Part shown: one piece after another, positions 34,250 through 42,487 of the stretch
Numbering within the stretch: position 1 is the stretch's first letter
How the letters are laid out: each line of letters starts with the position of its first letter
Assembly (NCBI GenBank): GCA_016928995.1
Contig: JAFGJS010000125.1
Span: 1-64,000 of the forward strand
DNA: 64,000 bases
Reading direction: 5' to 3'
DNA from: Candidatus Sumerlaeota bacterium
GTDB lineage: Bacteria > Sumerlaeota > Sumerlaeia > JAFGJS01
The notes under the pieces: generated by a model
What the model saw: the letters and a program-made list of their open reading frames with translations, nothing else
Told to the model about the DNA's origin: nothing
Database searches by the model: none
Made by a program: the position numbers and the translations under genes

Positions 34250-35791
34250 ATGGAACGACAGCAGTGGAAAAGCAATCTGGGATTCCTTGCCGCGGCCGTG
34301 GGCAGCGCCGTTGGACTGGGAAACATCTGGCGTTTCAGCTACGTCTGCTATGAAAACGGCGGAGGCGCATTTCTCATCCCGTATTTCATCGCTCTATTCA
34401 CGGCGGGCATTCCGCTGATGATCCTGGAATTCGGGCTGGGGCATCGCAAACAGGGCTCCGCGCCCAAGTCGCTGCATCTCGTGGCGCCGCACTGGGAATG
34501 GCTCGGATGGTATTCCGTGCTGTTCGTGATGTTCGGCATCATGCTTTATTACAGCGTGGTGATCTCCTGGTGTGTGAACTATTTGGGCTTCTCCTTCACG
34601 TTGGACTGGGGCGAGGAGACGGGCAAGTTTTTCGGCGTGAACTTTCTGAATGCCATCACTCCGGGCAAGGACGGGCATGGCGCGTTGAATTTAGGCTCGA
34701 TCCGCTGGAATGTGCTGGGGACGGCCGTCTTCGTTTGGGCGTTGTTCTGGCTGATCTGTTTCCGCGAGATCAACAAGGGCATCGAACTGGTCTGCAAGGC
34801 TTTCATCCCGGTGCTGCTGCTGCTGATCGTCATTCTGGTCGTCTGGTCGTCGCAACTGGACGGCGCCTGGGAAGGAATCAAGGCGTACCTGACTCCGGAT
34901 TTCAAGCGGTTGTTCGGCCGCGGCGCCAGTAAAATCTGGCTCGCCGCCTATGGGCAGATTTTCTTCAGCCTATCCCTCGGTTTCGGGATCATGATCGCCT
35001 ACGCCAGTTACCTTGACCGCCAGGCCAACATCGCCAAACTGGCGTTGATCACCGCGTGCAGCAATAGTTTTGTCGAAGTTTTCGCCGGTTTTGCCGTATT
35101 CAGCACGCTCGGTTTCATGGCGGCGCAAAAAGGCGTGCCGGTTTCCGAAGTCGCCGTGGGCGGCGGAGGGCTTGCGTTCATTGTATATCCTGCGGCGATC
35201 AATCAGTTGCCCTTTGGCAATATCGCCTTTGGCGTCATTTTTTTCCTTGCGTTGGTTATCGCAGGCATCTCGTCCGCCATTTCGATCATTGAAGCGTTTA
35301 CCTGCGCGCTGGAGGACAAGTTCGGCTGGAAACGGATCAACATCGTCACCGTGGCCTGTGCGATTGGTTTCCTGGGCAGCATGCTTTATTGCACTCAAGC
35401 TGGACCGAACATACTGGACATCACGGATCAATTTCTTAACACTTATGGCTTGGTCGTCGTTGGATTGATGGAGTGTGTGATTCTAAGCTACTTTTACAAG
35501 ATGCTGCATCTGCGTGAACATGTCGATCGACTATCTAAACGGCGTTGGTCTTTCCTTTGGGCCAATTCCGTCAAATTTTTCGTGCCGCTTATCTTGATCT
35601 ATATGCTAACGCAAAATTTGATTGATGAAATCACACCGCCCTTTTTTGGCGGATATCCGGGAGCTTCCATTCTCGTTTTCGGCGTGGCTTTTGTCGTCGT
35701 TGCATTGATCGGCGGAATTGTCTTCTCGCTCATCCCCTGGCGCCGGCCATGCGTCATGCCGGAGTATGAATATGAAAAGGAATTGGAATAA
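34250..35791 (+). CDS. Sodium-dependent neurotransmitter:sodium symporter (NSS/SNF) family transporter
   Basis: A 513-aa membrane protein with about 12 hydrophobic helices. The NSS signature LGFLAAAVGSAVGLGNIWRF lies in helix 1, followed by SYVCYENGGGAFLIPYFIAL. The start at 34250 has GGAG 11 nt upstream; an ATG at 34241 is also possible. Members import amino acids or related small molecules with sodium; the substrate is not predictable here. A very strong bidirectional terminator follows. Confidence 0.92.
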   Translation: MERQQWKSNLGFLAAAVGSAVGLGNIWRFSYVCYENGGGAFLIPYFIALFTAGIPLMILEFGLGHRKQGSAPKSLHLVAPHWEWLGWYSVLFVMFGIMLYYSVVISWCVNYLGFSFTLDWGEETGKFFGVNFLNAITPGKDGHGALNLGSIRWNVLGTAVFVWALFWLICFREINKGIELVCKAFIPVLLLLIVILVVWSSQLDGAWEGIKAYLTPDFKRLFGRGASKIWLAAYGQIFFSLSLGFGIMIAYASYLDRQANIAKLALITACSNSFVEVFAGFAVFSTLGFMAAQKGVPVSEVAVGGGGLAFIVYPAAINQLPFGNIAFGVIFFLALVIAGISSAISIIEAFTCALEDKFGWKRINIVTVACAIGFLGSMLYCTQAGPNILDITDQFLNTYGLVVVGLMECVILSYFYKMLHLREHVDRLSKRRWSFLWANSVKFFVPLILIYMLTQNLIDEITPPFFGGYPGASILVFGVAFVVVALIGGIVFSLIPWRRPCVMPEYEYEKELE

Positions 35792-35820
35792 CGGCGCGCC
35801 CATTCTAATTAGAAAAGCAT

Positions 35821-35857
35821 AAGAGAAACGCCCGGCTTCTCGCCGGGCGTTTCTCTT
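35821..35857. terminator. Bidirectional terminator between convergent genes
   Basis: A perfect 16-bp stem: AAGAGAAACGCCCGGC, loop TTCTC, GCCGGGCGTTTCTCTT. It has T-rich tails on both strands, serving the transporter gene and the convergent membrane-protein operon. Confidence 0.9.
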
Positions 35858-35887
35858 ATAGCCCTCTATATTGCGCTGATAGCCGAA

Positions 35888-36295
35888 TTACATCAGCAGT
35901 TTACCGGCGAGATAGATCAAGCCGGGCGAGACGGCGAGGAGGAGCATGCCCAGGCAACCCCCTTTTTTGCCTTTGGCGCCGCCGGCCTTGCCCTCCGGCG
36001 CCCATTGATGGGACATGCTCCACTTCGGGCGATTGTCCATGTAGGCTTTGGCCAGCGTCGTGACGGACTGCTTGGAAAGGTACGTGTCGCCGCAAACCAG
36101 CACGAGGCGGGTGGCCGGATCTTGCATGCGCAGCTTCAAACCTTGGGCTTCGATGCCGATTTCCAGCCAGTCGTCCTCGGCGCGATCCAAACGGATCATT
36201 GAAGGCTGATTGGGATTGAATGCGTCGATCAGGGCGGCCACTTGTTCCGGATCGGGAGCAGCCTGTGTCGTGCCGTCAGGGAGCGTGAGTTGCAT
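35888..36295 (-). CDS. Hypothetical protein with C-terminal membrane helix
   Basis: 135 aa. The N-terminal soluble part (MQLTLPDGTTQAAPDPEQVA, then RAEDDWLEIGIEAQGLKLRM) has an alpha/beta pattern that vaguely recalls Imm1-like immunity proteins. A Gly/Lys linker (KAGGAKGKKGG) leads to one membrane helix at the extreme C-terminus, a tail-anchor arrangement. It is the last gene of a three-gene operon, 14 bp after the preceding stop. Function unknown. Confidence 0.65.
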   Translation of the reverse strand: MQLTLPDGTTQAAPDPEQVAALIDAFNPNQPSMIRLDRAEDDWLEIGIEAQGLKLRMQDPATRLVLVCGDTYLSKQSVTTLAKAYMDNRPKWSMSHQWAPEGKAGGAKGKKGGCLGMLLLAVSPGLIYLAGKLLM

Positions 36296-36309
36296 CGGGC
36301 GCCTCCTCT

Positions 36310-36888
36310 TTATTTGGTGTTGATGTAGATGTTGTCGTTGACGATGACATATTCCTGATTGGGTTTGAGCGGCGGGAAACTGAAGCCGGTCTTGCGAAGA
36401 TTCTCAATGGTGACCGGCTGATCGGGATGGCTCAGTTTCCACATCTGCAGATTTGTGTTTAAGGTTTGGGTGTTGACCGATGTGCTCAGGCGGCGGGCAC
36501 GGCCGATGTTGCCGAGCATGCCGGGTTCCGGTCCGGGCGCCGGAGCGCCGCCAGCGGTGGTTTGCATGCTTTGCACGGCTTGCAGCGGATTGGCCGGCTG
36601 TTGTTCCTGAGCCTCCGCCTGTTGCTTTTGCCGTTCGGCTTCCTCCTTGGCGCGTTTTTCCGCGATGGCTTGCTGCACATTTTGATCGGTGAAGCCCAGG
36701 TTTTGCTGATTCATTTCATCCAGCGAGTCAAGTTCCCGATCGATGGCGTTCGTCGTGGGCGTAGGGCCTCCGAGCCAGTTTCCCCCGTTAAACATCATGA
36801 TCGTAAGGACTAAGATGATCAGCACGACGATCATCACGCCAATCATGCCCCAGCCGCGCTGTGAGTTATGATTTGTTTTTAAGTTCAT
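36310..36888 (-). CDS. Membrane-anchored hypothetical protein with Gln-rich stalk
   Basis: 192 aa from the ATG at 36888. The N-terminus is basic (QRGW), then one strong membrane helix (GMIGVMIVVLIILVLTIMMF), a charged/Gln-rich stretch (AEKRAKEEAERQKQQAEAQE) likely to be a coiled stalk, a Pro/Ala linker and a small C-terminal domain ending NQEYVIVNDNIYINTK. The helix could be pilin-like, but no prepilin peptidase site is obvious. Its N-terminus resembles that of the upstream gene product (RGWALIVILLAV). Function unknown. Confidence 0.65.
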   Translation of the reverse strand: MNLKTNHNSQRGWGMIGVMIVVLIILVLTIMMFNGGNWLGGPTPTTNAIDRELDSLDEMNQQNLGFTDQNVQQAIAEKRAKEEAERQKQQAEAQEQQPANPLQAVQSMQTTAGGAPAPGPEPGMLGNIGRARRLSTSVNTQTLNTNLQMWKLSHPDQPVTIENLRKTGFSFPPLKPNQEYVIVNDNIYINTK

Positions 36889-36998
36889 GATTCGGCCTGC
36901 TTTCATATCGATTGATGGAATAGCGCACGAGCTTTAGAACACAGATCCACGATTTTGTTGACGGATATTTTCAGAAAAAAGCCTTGGTCCGTAAAGAC

Positions 36999-37259
36999 CT
37001 AATCGCGGGCGTAGCCATCGTCGTCATCGTCGGATTCATTGTATTCGCCGCTGCCGCCGCGAGTGTCGCGCAGATCCTGTGTCTGCTCCATCGTGGTCAA
37101 GCGGCCTTCCAGCGATATTTTCGAAGGCTGGTCGCTGTCGTCCGTCAATCTTCCGCCGAATTGGATGAAGTAAATCGTCAGTCCGATGGCGACAGCCAGG
37201 AGGATCACGATGAGCGCCCATCCACGGCTGGAGCGTGTTTTTGCGGAGCGTGTCAACAT
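36999..37259 (-). CDS. Small membrane-anchored acidic protein
   Basis: 86 aa with basic N-terminus (MLTRSAKTRSSRGW), one membrane helix (ALIVILLAVAIGLTIYFI) and a hydrophilic tail ending in an aspartate run (ESDDDDDGYARD). It is the first gene of the three-gene operon and shares the RGW-plus-helix start with the next gene. It could be a membrane assembly or secretion-associated factor; nothing decisive is visible. Confidence 0.55.
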   Translation of the reverse strand: MLTRSAKTRSSRGWALIVILLAVAIGLTIYFIQFGGRLTDDSDQPSKISLEGRLTTMEQTQDLRDTRGGSGEYNESDDDDDGYARD

Positions 37260-37512
37260 GGCTAAATACCTCCATTGAGATATTTTTTATAAGCATGGCG
37301 CAAATCCGCAGGAATTTCAACGGATTTTTGAGATTTTACGAGTGCGAGGCCGATCATCATTGTTTATTCAGTTGAAAATATAGGCGCGAAGCATTAAGCC
37401 ATACATCAAGGCATACATATCATCGAAATTGGCGGACGGCGCAACGGCATTGAGTCCGCATGATGACGTTTGGAATTCAAACAGCGATTTAACGATTGAA
37501 GGAGACGCGCTC

Positions 37513-37857
37513 ATGGCAGAGACGATTTTCACCAAGATCATGGCCGGGGAGATTCCTGCGGAGATCGTGTATCAGGACGAGCACGTAGCTGCGTTCCGTG
37601 ATATTAATCCGAAAGCCCCGCACCATTTGCTGGTCGTGCCGCGCAAGGTGATTCCGACGCTGAACGACGTGACGGCGGAAAATTCGGGCAGCGTGGCGAA
37701 GATTTTCGAGGCCTTGCCGAAGATCGCGGAGCAGCTCGGCTTCAAAGAATCCGGTTATCGCGCGGTGTTCAACTGCGGTCCGGATGCGCATCAGGAGGTG
37801 ATGCACATTCATCTGCATGTGCTGGGCGGACGCGATATGACCTGGCCGCCAGGATGA
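37513..37857 (+). CDS. HIT-family (HINT-like) nucleotide-binding hydrolase
   Basis: 114 aa from the ATG at 37513, with GGAG 8 nt upstream. The full HINT pattern is present: TIFTKIMAGEIPAEIVYQDE, FRDINPKAPHHLLVVPRK and the histidine triad HIHLHVLGG (His98, 100, 102). Such proteins hydrolyse adenosine phosphoramidates. Length is typical. Confidence 0.93.
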   Translation: MAETIFTKIMAGEIPAEIVYQDEHVAAFRDINPKAPHHLLVVPRKVIPTLNDVTAENSGSVAKIFEALPKIAEQLGFKESGYRAVFNCGPDAHQEVMHIHLHVLGGRDMTWPPG

Positions 37858-37871
37858 TTTTTATAACAGCA

Positions 37872-37971
37872 TTTTTTTCGCACAGAGCCACAGAGCGCAC
37901 GAAGCCAGTGATTTATTGACACACCATATCAAGTTATCCTCTGTGTTCTCAGTGCCTCTGTGCGAAAAAAA
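37872..37971. repeat. Inverted repeat around CACAGAG motifs
   Basis: TTTTTTTCGCACAGAG (37872-37887) is perfectly complementary to CTCTGTGCGAAAAAAA (37956-37971). Between them are further CACAGAG and CTCTGTG copies. It acts as a plausible terminator for the HIT gene and looks like another dispersed palindromic element type. It ends 12 bp before the next start codon, so it could also affect translation of the peptidase gene. Confidence 0.7.
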
Positions 37972-37983
37972 TAAAAGAGGTAA

Positions 37984-39249
37984 ATGAACTTGGACTCAGA
38001 ATTTGAAAAACATACGCTCAGCAACGGCGTGCGGGTGTTGATGGACCGGATGGATCATGTGCGGTCGGTAGCGATGGGATTCTTCCTCGAGGCGGGCAGC
38101 CGCGATGAGTCATCACCGGAAAATGGCCTGGCGCATGTGATCGAGCACATGCTGTTCAAGGGCACGGAACGGCGGGATGCGTTGCGCATCGCCACGGAGT
38201 CCAATACGCTTGGCGGGCACTTCAATGCCTTTACGACGCAGGATACGGTCTGCCTGCATGCGCGCGTGGTGGATGAGAAGCTGGACGCGGCGCTGGATTT
38301 GCTGGCCGATCTGCTGGGGCATTCGCGGCATGCGCCGGAAGAACTGGAGCGCGAACGGAACGTGATTCTGGAAGAGATCTACATGTACCAGGACACGCCG
38401 GATGAGCAGGTCGTGGACAATTTCACCGAGGCGCTCTGGCAGGCGAGTTCGCTGGGGCGGCCGATCCTGGGAACGCCGGAGACCGTGTCAGCATTCACAC
38501 GCGAGCACATCCTGGATTTCACCGGACGGCATTTCGCGGGCGACCGGCTGGTTGTGGCGCTGGCGGGAAACTTTGATCCGCAACACGCTTTGGCGGAAGT
38601 GGAGCGGCAGTTGGCCGGATTTCAGCCCAAGGGAGCGCAACGGACCATTGAGCGGCCTGCGCCGGTATTCAGCCATGTTTTCGACGAACGCGACCTGGAG
38701 CAGGAGCATATCTGCATCGGCTGCGAATCGATTACGCGCGCCTCGGAGGATCGCTTCGCCTATAGCATCATGAATTGGATTCTGGGGGGCGGGATGAACT
38801 CGCGCATTTTCCAGGAGGTGCGCGAGAAACGCGGACTGGCGTATTCCATCGGGTCGTTTTTCCGGCCGTATGTGGATACGGGCTATTTTGCGATCAGCGG
38901 CGGCACCCGGCCGGAAAACGCGGAGGAAGTGATGGAAATTGTGCTGCGCGAGACGCGCAAGATCTACAATGAGGCGGTGGACGCGGAGGAACTGGAAAGC
39001 GCGCGCGAGGCGCTCAAGGGCGGCGTGCTGATGGGGCTGGAATCGACCAATTGGCGCATGCATCGTCTGGCGGATATGGAACTGACTTTCGGGCGTTACA
39101 TCGAGGTGGATGAAGTGATCCGGCGGCTCGATGCGGTGACGGTCAAAGACGTGCAGGACGTGGCGGAGCGCTACCTCAAAGGCTCCCCGGTCGGCATGGC
39201 GGTGATTGGTCCGAAGGCTTTGCCGCAATCGGATGAGCTGAAGTTTTAA
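37984..39249 (+). CDS. M16-family zinc peptidase
   Basis: 421 aa with AGAGGT before the ATG. It has the inverted zinc motif HVIEH (residues 51-55) inside GLAHVIEHMLFKGTERR and the downstream glutamate in ERERNVILEEI. The C-terminal half contains the family's R/Y substrate-binding pair region EVREKRGLAYSIGSFF. It corresponds to the single-chain processing-peptidase-like (PqqL/YmxG) subgroup found beside housekeeping genes. No signal peptide, so probably cytoplasmic. Confidence 0.92.
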   Translation: MNLDSEFEKHTLSNGVRVLMDRMDHVRSVAMGFFLEAGSRDESSPENGLAHVIEHMLFKGTERRDALRIATESNTLGGHFNAFTTQDTVCLHARVVDEKLDAALDLLADLLGHSRHAPEELERERNVILEEIYMYQDTPDEQVVDNFTEALWQASSLGRPILGTPETVSAFTREHILDFTGRHFAGDRLVVALAGNFDPQHALAEVERQLAGFQPKGAQRTIERPAPVFSHVFDERDLEQEHICIGCESITRASEDRFAYSIMNWILGGGMNSRIFQEVREKRGLAYSIGSFFRPYVDTGYFAISGGTRPENAEEVMEIVLRETRKIYNEAVDAEELESAREALKGGVLMGLESTNWRMHRLADMELTFGRYIEVDEVIRRLDAVTVKDVQDVAERYLKGSPVGMAVIGPKALPQSDELKF

Positions 39250-39267
39250 TGTAGAATTCTACTGGTC

Positions 39268-40086
39268 TTATGACTGACATTTTGCGCAGAAAAAGGTGCT
39301 GCGCTGCTGCTGCACGATGCGCTGGATCGGGGCGCGGCACTTTTTACATGGCTGGCCATGGCGCTTGTACACGAGCAGGAGATTTTGATAAGAGCCGGTC
39401 ATCTGATGGGCGGCCTGGAAGTCGCTGACCGTCGTGCCGCAGTGCTTGATCGCCAGGCGCAACGTCTTCACCGTGGCGTTGTGCAGCCGGGCGATTTCCT
39501 TTTGATTTAATGAACCGGCAATGCGCCGAGGATGAATGCCGGCGGTGAAGAGAATCTCCGAGGCGTAGATATTGCCCAGGCCGGTGATTTTGTCCTGCCG
39601 CAAAAGCCAGGGTTTGATTTCCCCCTTTGCATTTTGCAGTAATTCCTCTAACCGCTTCACGGTGAATGATCGAGCCAGCGGCTCGTCACCGGGCGGCGCC
39701 ATTTCGCTTTCCGTACGGCAGAGTTTCAGTGTGCCGAAACGGCGCGGATCGATAAAGCCGATGAAGCCGTGGTCGAGCAGGATGCGCAGACGCATGTGCT
39801 TGCCGTCATTCGGCGGCTCTTGCCCCGGCTCGAAGCAGATCATCCTCCCAGTCATGCGCAGATGCACAGCGAGCCAGAGCGGATCGCCGCCGCGTGGATC
39901 GTCGAGCCGGATCGAGAGTTGCTTGCCGACGCGCCGGATGCGTCCGATCACACGCCCTTTGATCCGGTTGGTATGATTAGTAAAACGCAGCAGGGGATCG
40001 AGATCCTTGACGGCGCGGATCGTTTGTCCTTCCGTAAGCGGGGCGAGTTGCCGCGCCACGGTTTCCACTTCGGGCAATTCAGGCAT
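39268..40086 (-). CDS. mutM: Formamidopyrimidine-DNA glycosylase
   Basis: 272 aa, starting MPELPEVETVARQL with catalytic Pro2 and Glu3. It contains an H2TH domain (GLGNIYASEILFTAGIHP) and a C-terminal zinc finger with CKKC and CAKC. It removes oxidised purines such as 8-oxoG and nicks the strand. Length and motifs are complete. It is convergent with the M16 peptidase gene. Confidence 0.96.
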   Translation of the reverse strand: MPELPEVETVARQLAPLTEGQTIRAVKDLDPLLRFTNHTNRIKGRVIGRIRRVGKQLSIRLDDPRGGDPLWLAVHLRMTGRMICFEPGQEPPNDGKHMRLRILLDHGFIGFIDPRRFGTLKLCRTESEMAPPGDEPLARSFTVKRLEELLQNAKGEIKPWLLRQDKITGLGNIYASEILFTAGIHPRRIAGSLNQKEIARLHNATVKTLRLAIKHCGTTVSDFQAAHQMTGSYQNLLLVYKRHGQPCKKCRAPIQRIVQQQRSTFFCAKCQS

Positions 40087-40547
40087 GGATGCTCTTTCTG
40101 CGTCAAATCGAGTTGCACTGGCGGCCGCCTGGATGAAAACCGGTTGAATTTTGCCTTTGAGACGGCCTCATGAGCGGTATTCGCTGTTCATTTCTGCGTG
40201 AAATCGCCGCCGTTCGATGCAAACGGCCTTTTTTATCTTGATTTCGCTAGGTTTGAAAGTCATATTTTGCTAAGCAGAACATATCTGCGGCGAATTTGAT
40301 TTTCAAGCGGCGATTGACGCACGACGAAATCTGCCAGTGGTTTAGCATACTCCAGCCGGCCGTGCCGGAGCGGATCTGCCATCGCTGGTGAATAATGCTT
40401 GATTAGCCGTAAAGCGGACTGATAGAACCAGTGCTTTGCAGGCATTAGAAAAAGCCTGGATTTTCCAGCGAGGAATTATTGCGCTGATAATGGGGGCGGT
40501 TGCATTGATTGAGCGCCCTGTGAACGGCGACCCCGGATATAACGTCA
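40087..40547. other. Intergenic region between mutM and the chaperone operon
   Basis: 461 bp that must hold the divergent promoters of mutM and of the J-like/grpE/dnaK operon. I saw no CIRCE-type inverted repeat and no convincing gene. Confidence 0.4.
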
Positions 40548-41840
40548 ATGGCAATGCGTGAGAAAAGTGCATATTCGATCCTTAATCTGCGGAAAGACGC
40601 AGACGACCAGGAGATCAAAAAGGCTTACGTCGAGCTTGTAAAAAAGTATAATCCGGAAGAGCACACTGACCGTTTTGTGCTGATTAAAAACGCCTATGAC
40701 CGGTTGCGCGATCCGAATAAGCGGGCGGCGGAGGACTGCTTCACCTTCAATTATGTCAAATTACAGTTCAGCTTCGCTCAGGATGAACGGACTCGGACAT
40801 CGGAGTTGGAGTTGAATAACCAGCTCAAGGGCGCGCGCATCCAACTCAAGGAACAGCCGCACAATCTGGACCTTGCCACTCAAGCCTGCCGGCTTTACAT
40901 GGCCCACAGCTGGTTGAATCTGAAGCAACGTAAGTACCGCGAAGCGATCCAGGACTGGAACAATGTGCTGGAACTGGACTCCACCCACCGCCGGGCGAAA
41001 AACAACCTTAATTACACATATATCTATCTGGGATATTATTACGCGGAGCATGATCTTTATGAGGAGGCGATTTCCTGCTGGGAGAGCGCGCTGAAGATCA
41101 ATCCGGACAATATGCCCGTGCTGCACAACATCGCGCTGGCGTCGGAGTATTCCAACGATCTGGACCGCGCCCGGCGATATTGGACCGAGACGCTGAAGCG
41201 CTGGGAGAAAATGCTCCGGGAGAATCCGGAGAACGAATACATCAAGAATTGCATCATCGAGGTGCGCAAGCGGCACGGCGACAAGGCGATGGAGTCAAAA
41301 TCGCTCGGCGGCGGCGCCCAGGCGATTGATGAATACAAGGAAGTGTTGAAGATCGCGCCCAATGACGACCGCGCCCGGAGGCAGATCGCTCTGGCGCACA
41401 TTGAGGCCAAGGAATTCGAGCAGGCGATCGAATCGTTGATCGAAGTCATAAAGAAGAATCCGCGGGACATCGAGATGCTGAATCTTCTCGGGCATGCGTA
41501 CCTGAACTGCGGATCGGTGAACGAGGCGTTCAACATTTGGCGCCGCAGCCTGAAGCTCGATCCGAAAAACGAAGGCACGCGGGAGTATATGGTGAAGGCG
41601 CATCTGAGCATCGGGCGCCGCTTCCGCGAAACAGGCCAGTTCACCCAGGCGCTGGTGCATTTCAAGCAGCTGGAGCGGCTGGCGCCGGGCAATGAGGAGG
41701 CGCATATCGAGTTGGGCATGACGTATCTGCAAAAGGGCGACAAGCGCTCGGCGCAGGCTCAATACGCGCATGTGCTGAAGCTCAATCCCAGCAACAAGTT
41801 CGCAATTAGGGCGATGTCGGAATTGCGATTGCGGGGATAG
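40548..41840 (+). CDS. J-like domain protein with TPR repeats, HPD replaced by NPE
   Basis: 430 aa. Residues 1-65 follow the J-domain pattern (AYSILNLRKDADDQEIKKAY, helix III FVLIKNAYDRLRDPNKRA), but the invariant HPD is NPE (35-37). Residues from about 100 form a series of TPR units (A..Y..LG......A...W...L...P). It starts an operon with grpE and dnaK genes, so a co-chaperone or client-adaptor role is likely. Without HPD, classical stimulation of Hsp70 ATPase is not expected. A second ATG at 40554 is possible. Confidence 0.85.
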   Translation: MAMREKSAYSILNLRKDADDQEIKKAYVELVKKYNPEEHTDRFVLIKNAYDRLRDPNKRAAEDCFTFNYVKLQFSFAQDERTRTSELELNNQLKGARIQLKEQPHNLDLATQACRLYMAHSWLNLKQRKYREAIQDWNNVLELDSTHRRAKNNLNYTYIYLGYYYAEHDLYEEAISCWESALKINPDNMPVLHNIALASEYSNDLDRARRYWTETLKRWEKMLRENPENEYIKNCIIEVRKRHGDKAMESKSLGGGAQAIDEYKEVLKIAPNDDRARRQIALAHIEAKEFEQAIESLIEVIKKNPRDIEMLNLLGHAYLNCGSVNEAFNIWRRSLKLDPKNEGTREYMVKAHLSIGRRFRETGQFTQALVHFKQLERLAPGNEEAHIELGMTYLQKGDKRSAQAQYAHVLKLNPSNKFAIRAMSELRLRG

Positions 41841-41864
41841 CGGCCGGGAAAGACGGTGGGACGG

Positions 41865-42461
41865 ATGCTGTTAAAATCTCCCAAAGCCCTGTCGTTCAGG
41901 GAGACGATGAAGTTTGGGGATTTCGTAATTGACGAAAAGCCCGTGGCGGTGTATCGCCGTGAAGAACCTCAACAACCGGCGATTCGTCTGCATACCGCGG
42001 ATGGGGAAAAAAAGCCGTTGACCGCGGAGGATTTTCTCTCGCTCATCGGCCGGCTGCTGGTGGAGCACGAATCGCTGATCGAGATGAATCTGGAACTGGA
42101 GCGGCGGCCGACAGGAAATGAAATTGAAGGTTTAGCAAAAAAGTTTTTGACAGTATTTGACAGTTTTGAGCGGATTCTCTTTCTGGGAAGGGAATTTCCT
42201 CAGGAAAATGAGGTGATTGTCAACTGGCTGAAAAGCTTTGAATCGCTGTATTACCGGATACGCTCGCTTTTCGAACATTACGGCCTGGTGGAAATCAAGG
42301 CCATTGGCAAGACGGTAGACCTTGATTTTCATGAAGTCGTCGAACTTCGCCCCAGCCCGGATTATCCCGATAATACAGTGCTTGCTGAACGGCAAAAGGG
42401 ATATATTTTTCAAGGCAAAATCTTGCGTGTGGCCCAAGTGGTCGTCGCGCAAAACTCATAA
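41865..42461 (+). CDS. grpE: Divergent GrpE-type nucleotide exchange factor
   Basis: About 198 aa from the ATG at 41865; GTG at 41856 and ATG at 41907 (AGGGAG close upstream) are alternatives. The central helical part (LAKKFLTVFDSFERILFLGR) corresponds to the GrpE dimer helices. The C-terminal beta domain has DLDFHEVVE and the ending GYIFQGKILRVAQVVVAQNS, matching GrpE's G-Y...G.vLRpA.V.V. It should release ADP from the DnaK encoded 26 bp downstream. The N-terminus is unlike standard GrpE. Confidence 0.85.
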   Translation: MLLKSPKALSFRETMKFGDFVIDEKPVAVYRREEPQQPAIRLHTADGEKKPLTAEDFLSLIGRLLVEHESLIEMNLELERRPTGNEIEGLAKKFLTVFDSFERILFLGREFPQENEVIVNWLKSFESLYYRIRSLFEHYGLVEIKAIGKTVDLDFHEVVELRPSPDYPDNTVLAERQKGYIFQGKILRVAQVVVAQNS

Positions 42462-42487
42462 ATTTTGGAACAAGCGATGGAGCAACC

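Noticed and set aside
42461-42487. HrcA/CIRCE-type control of the chaperone operon
   Set aside because: I looked for the TTAGCACTC-N9-GAGTGCTAA inverted repeat in 40087-40547 and in the gene gaps and did not find it.
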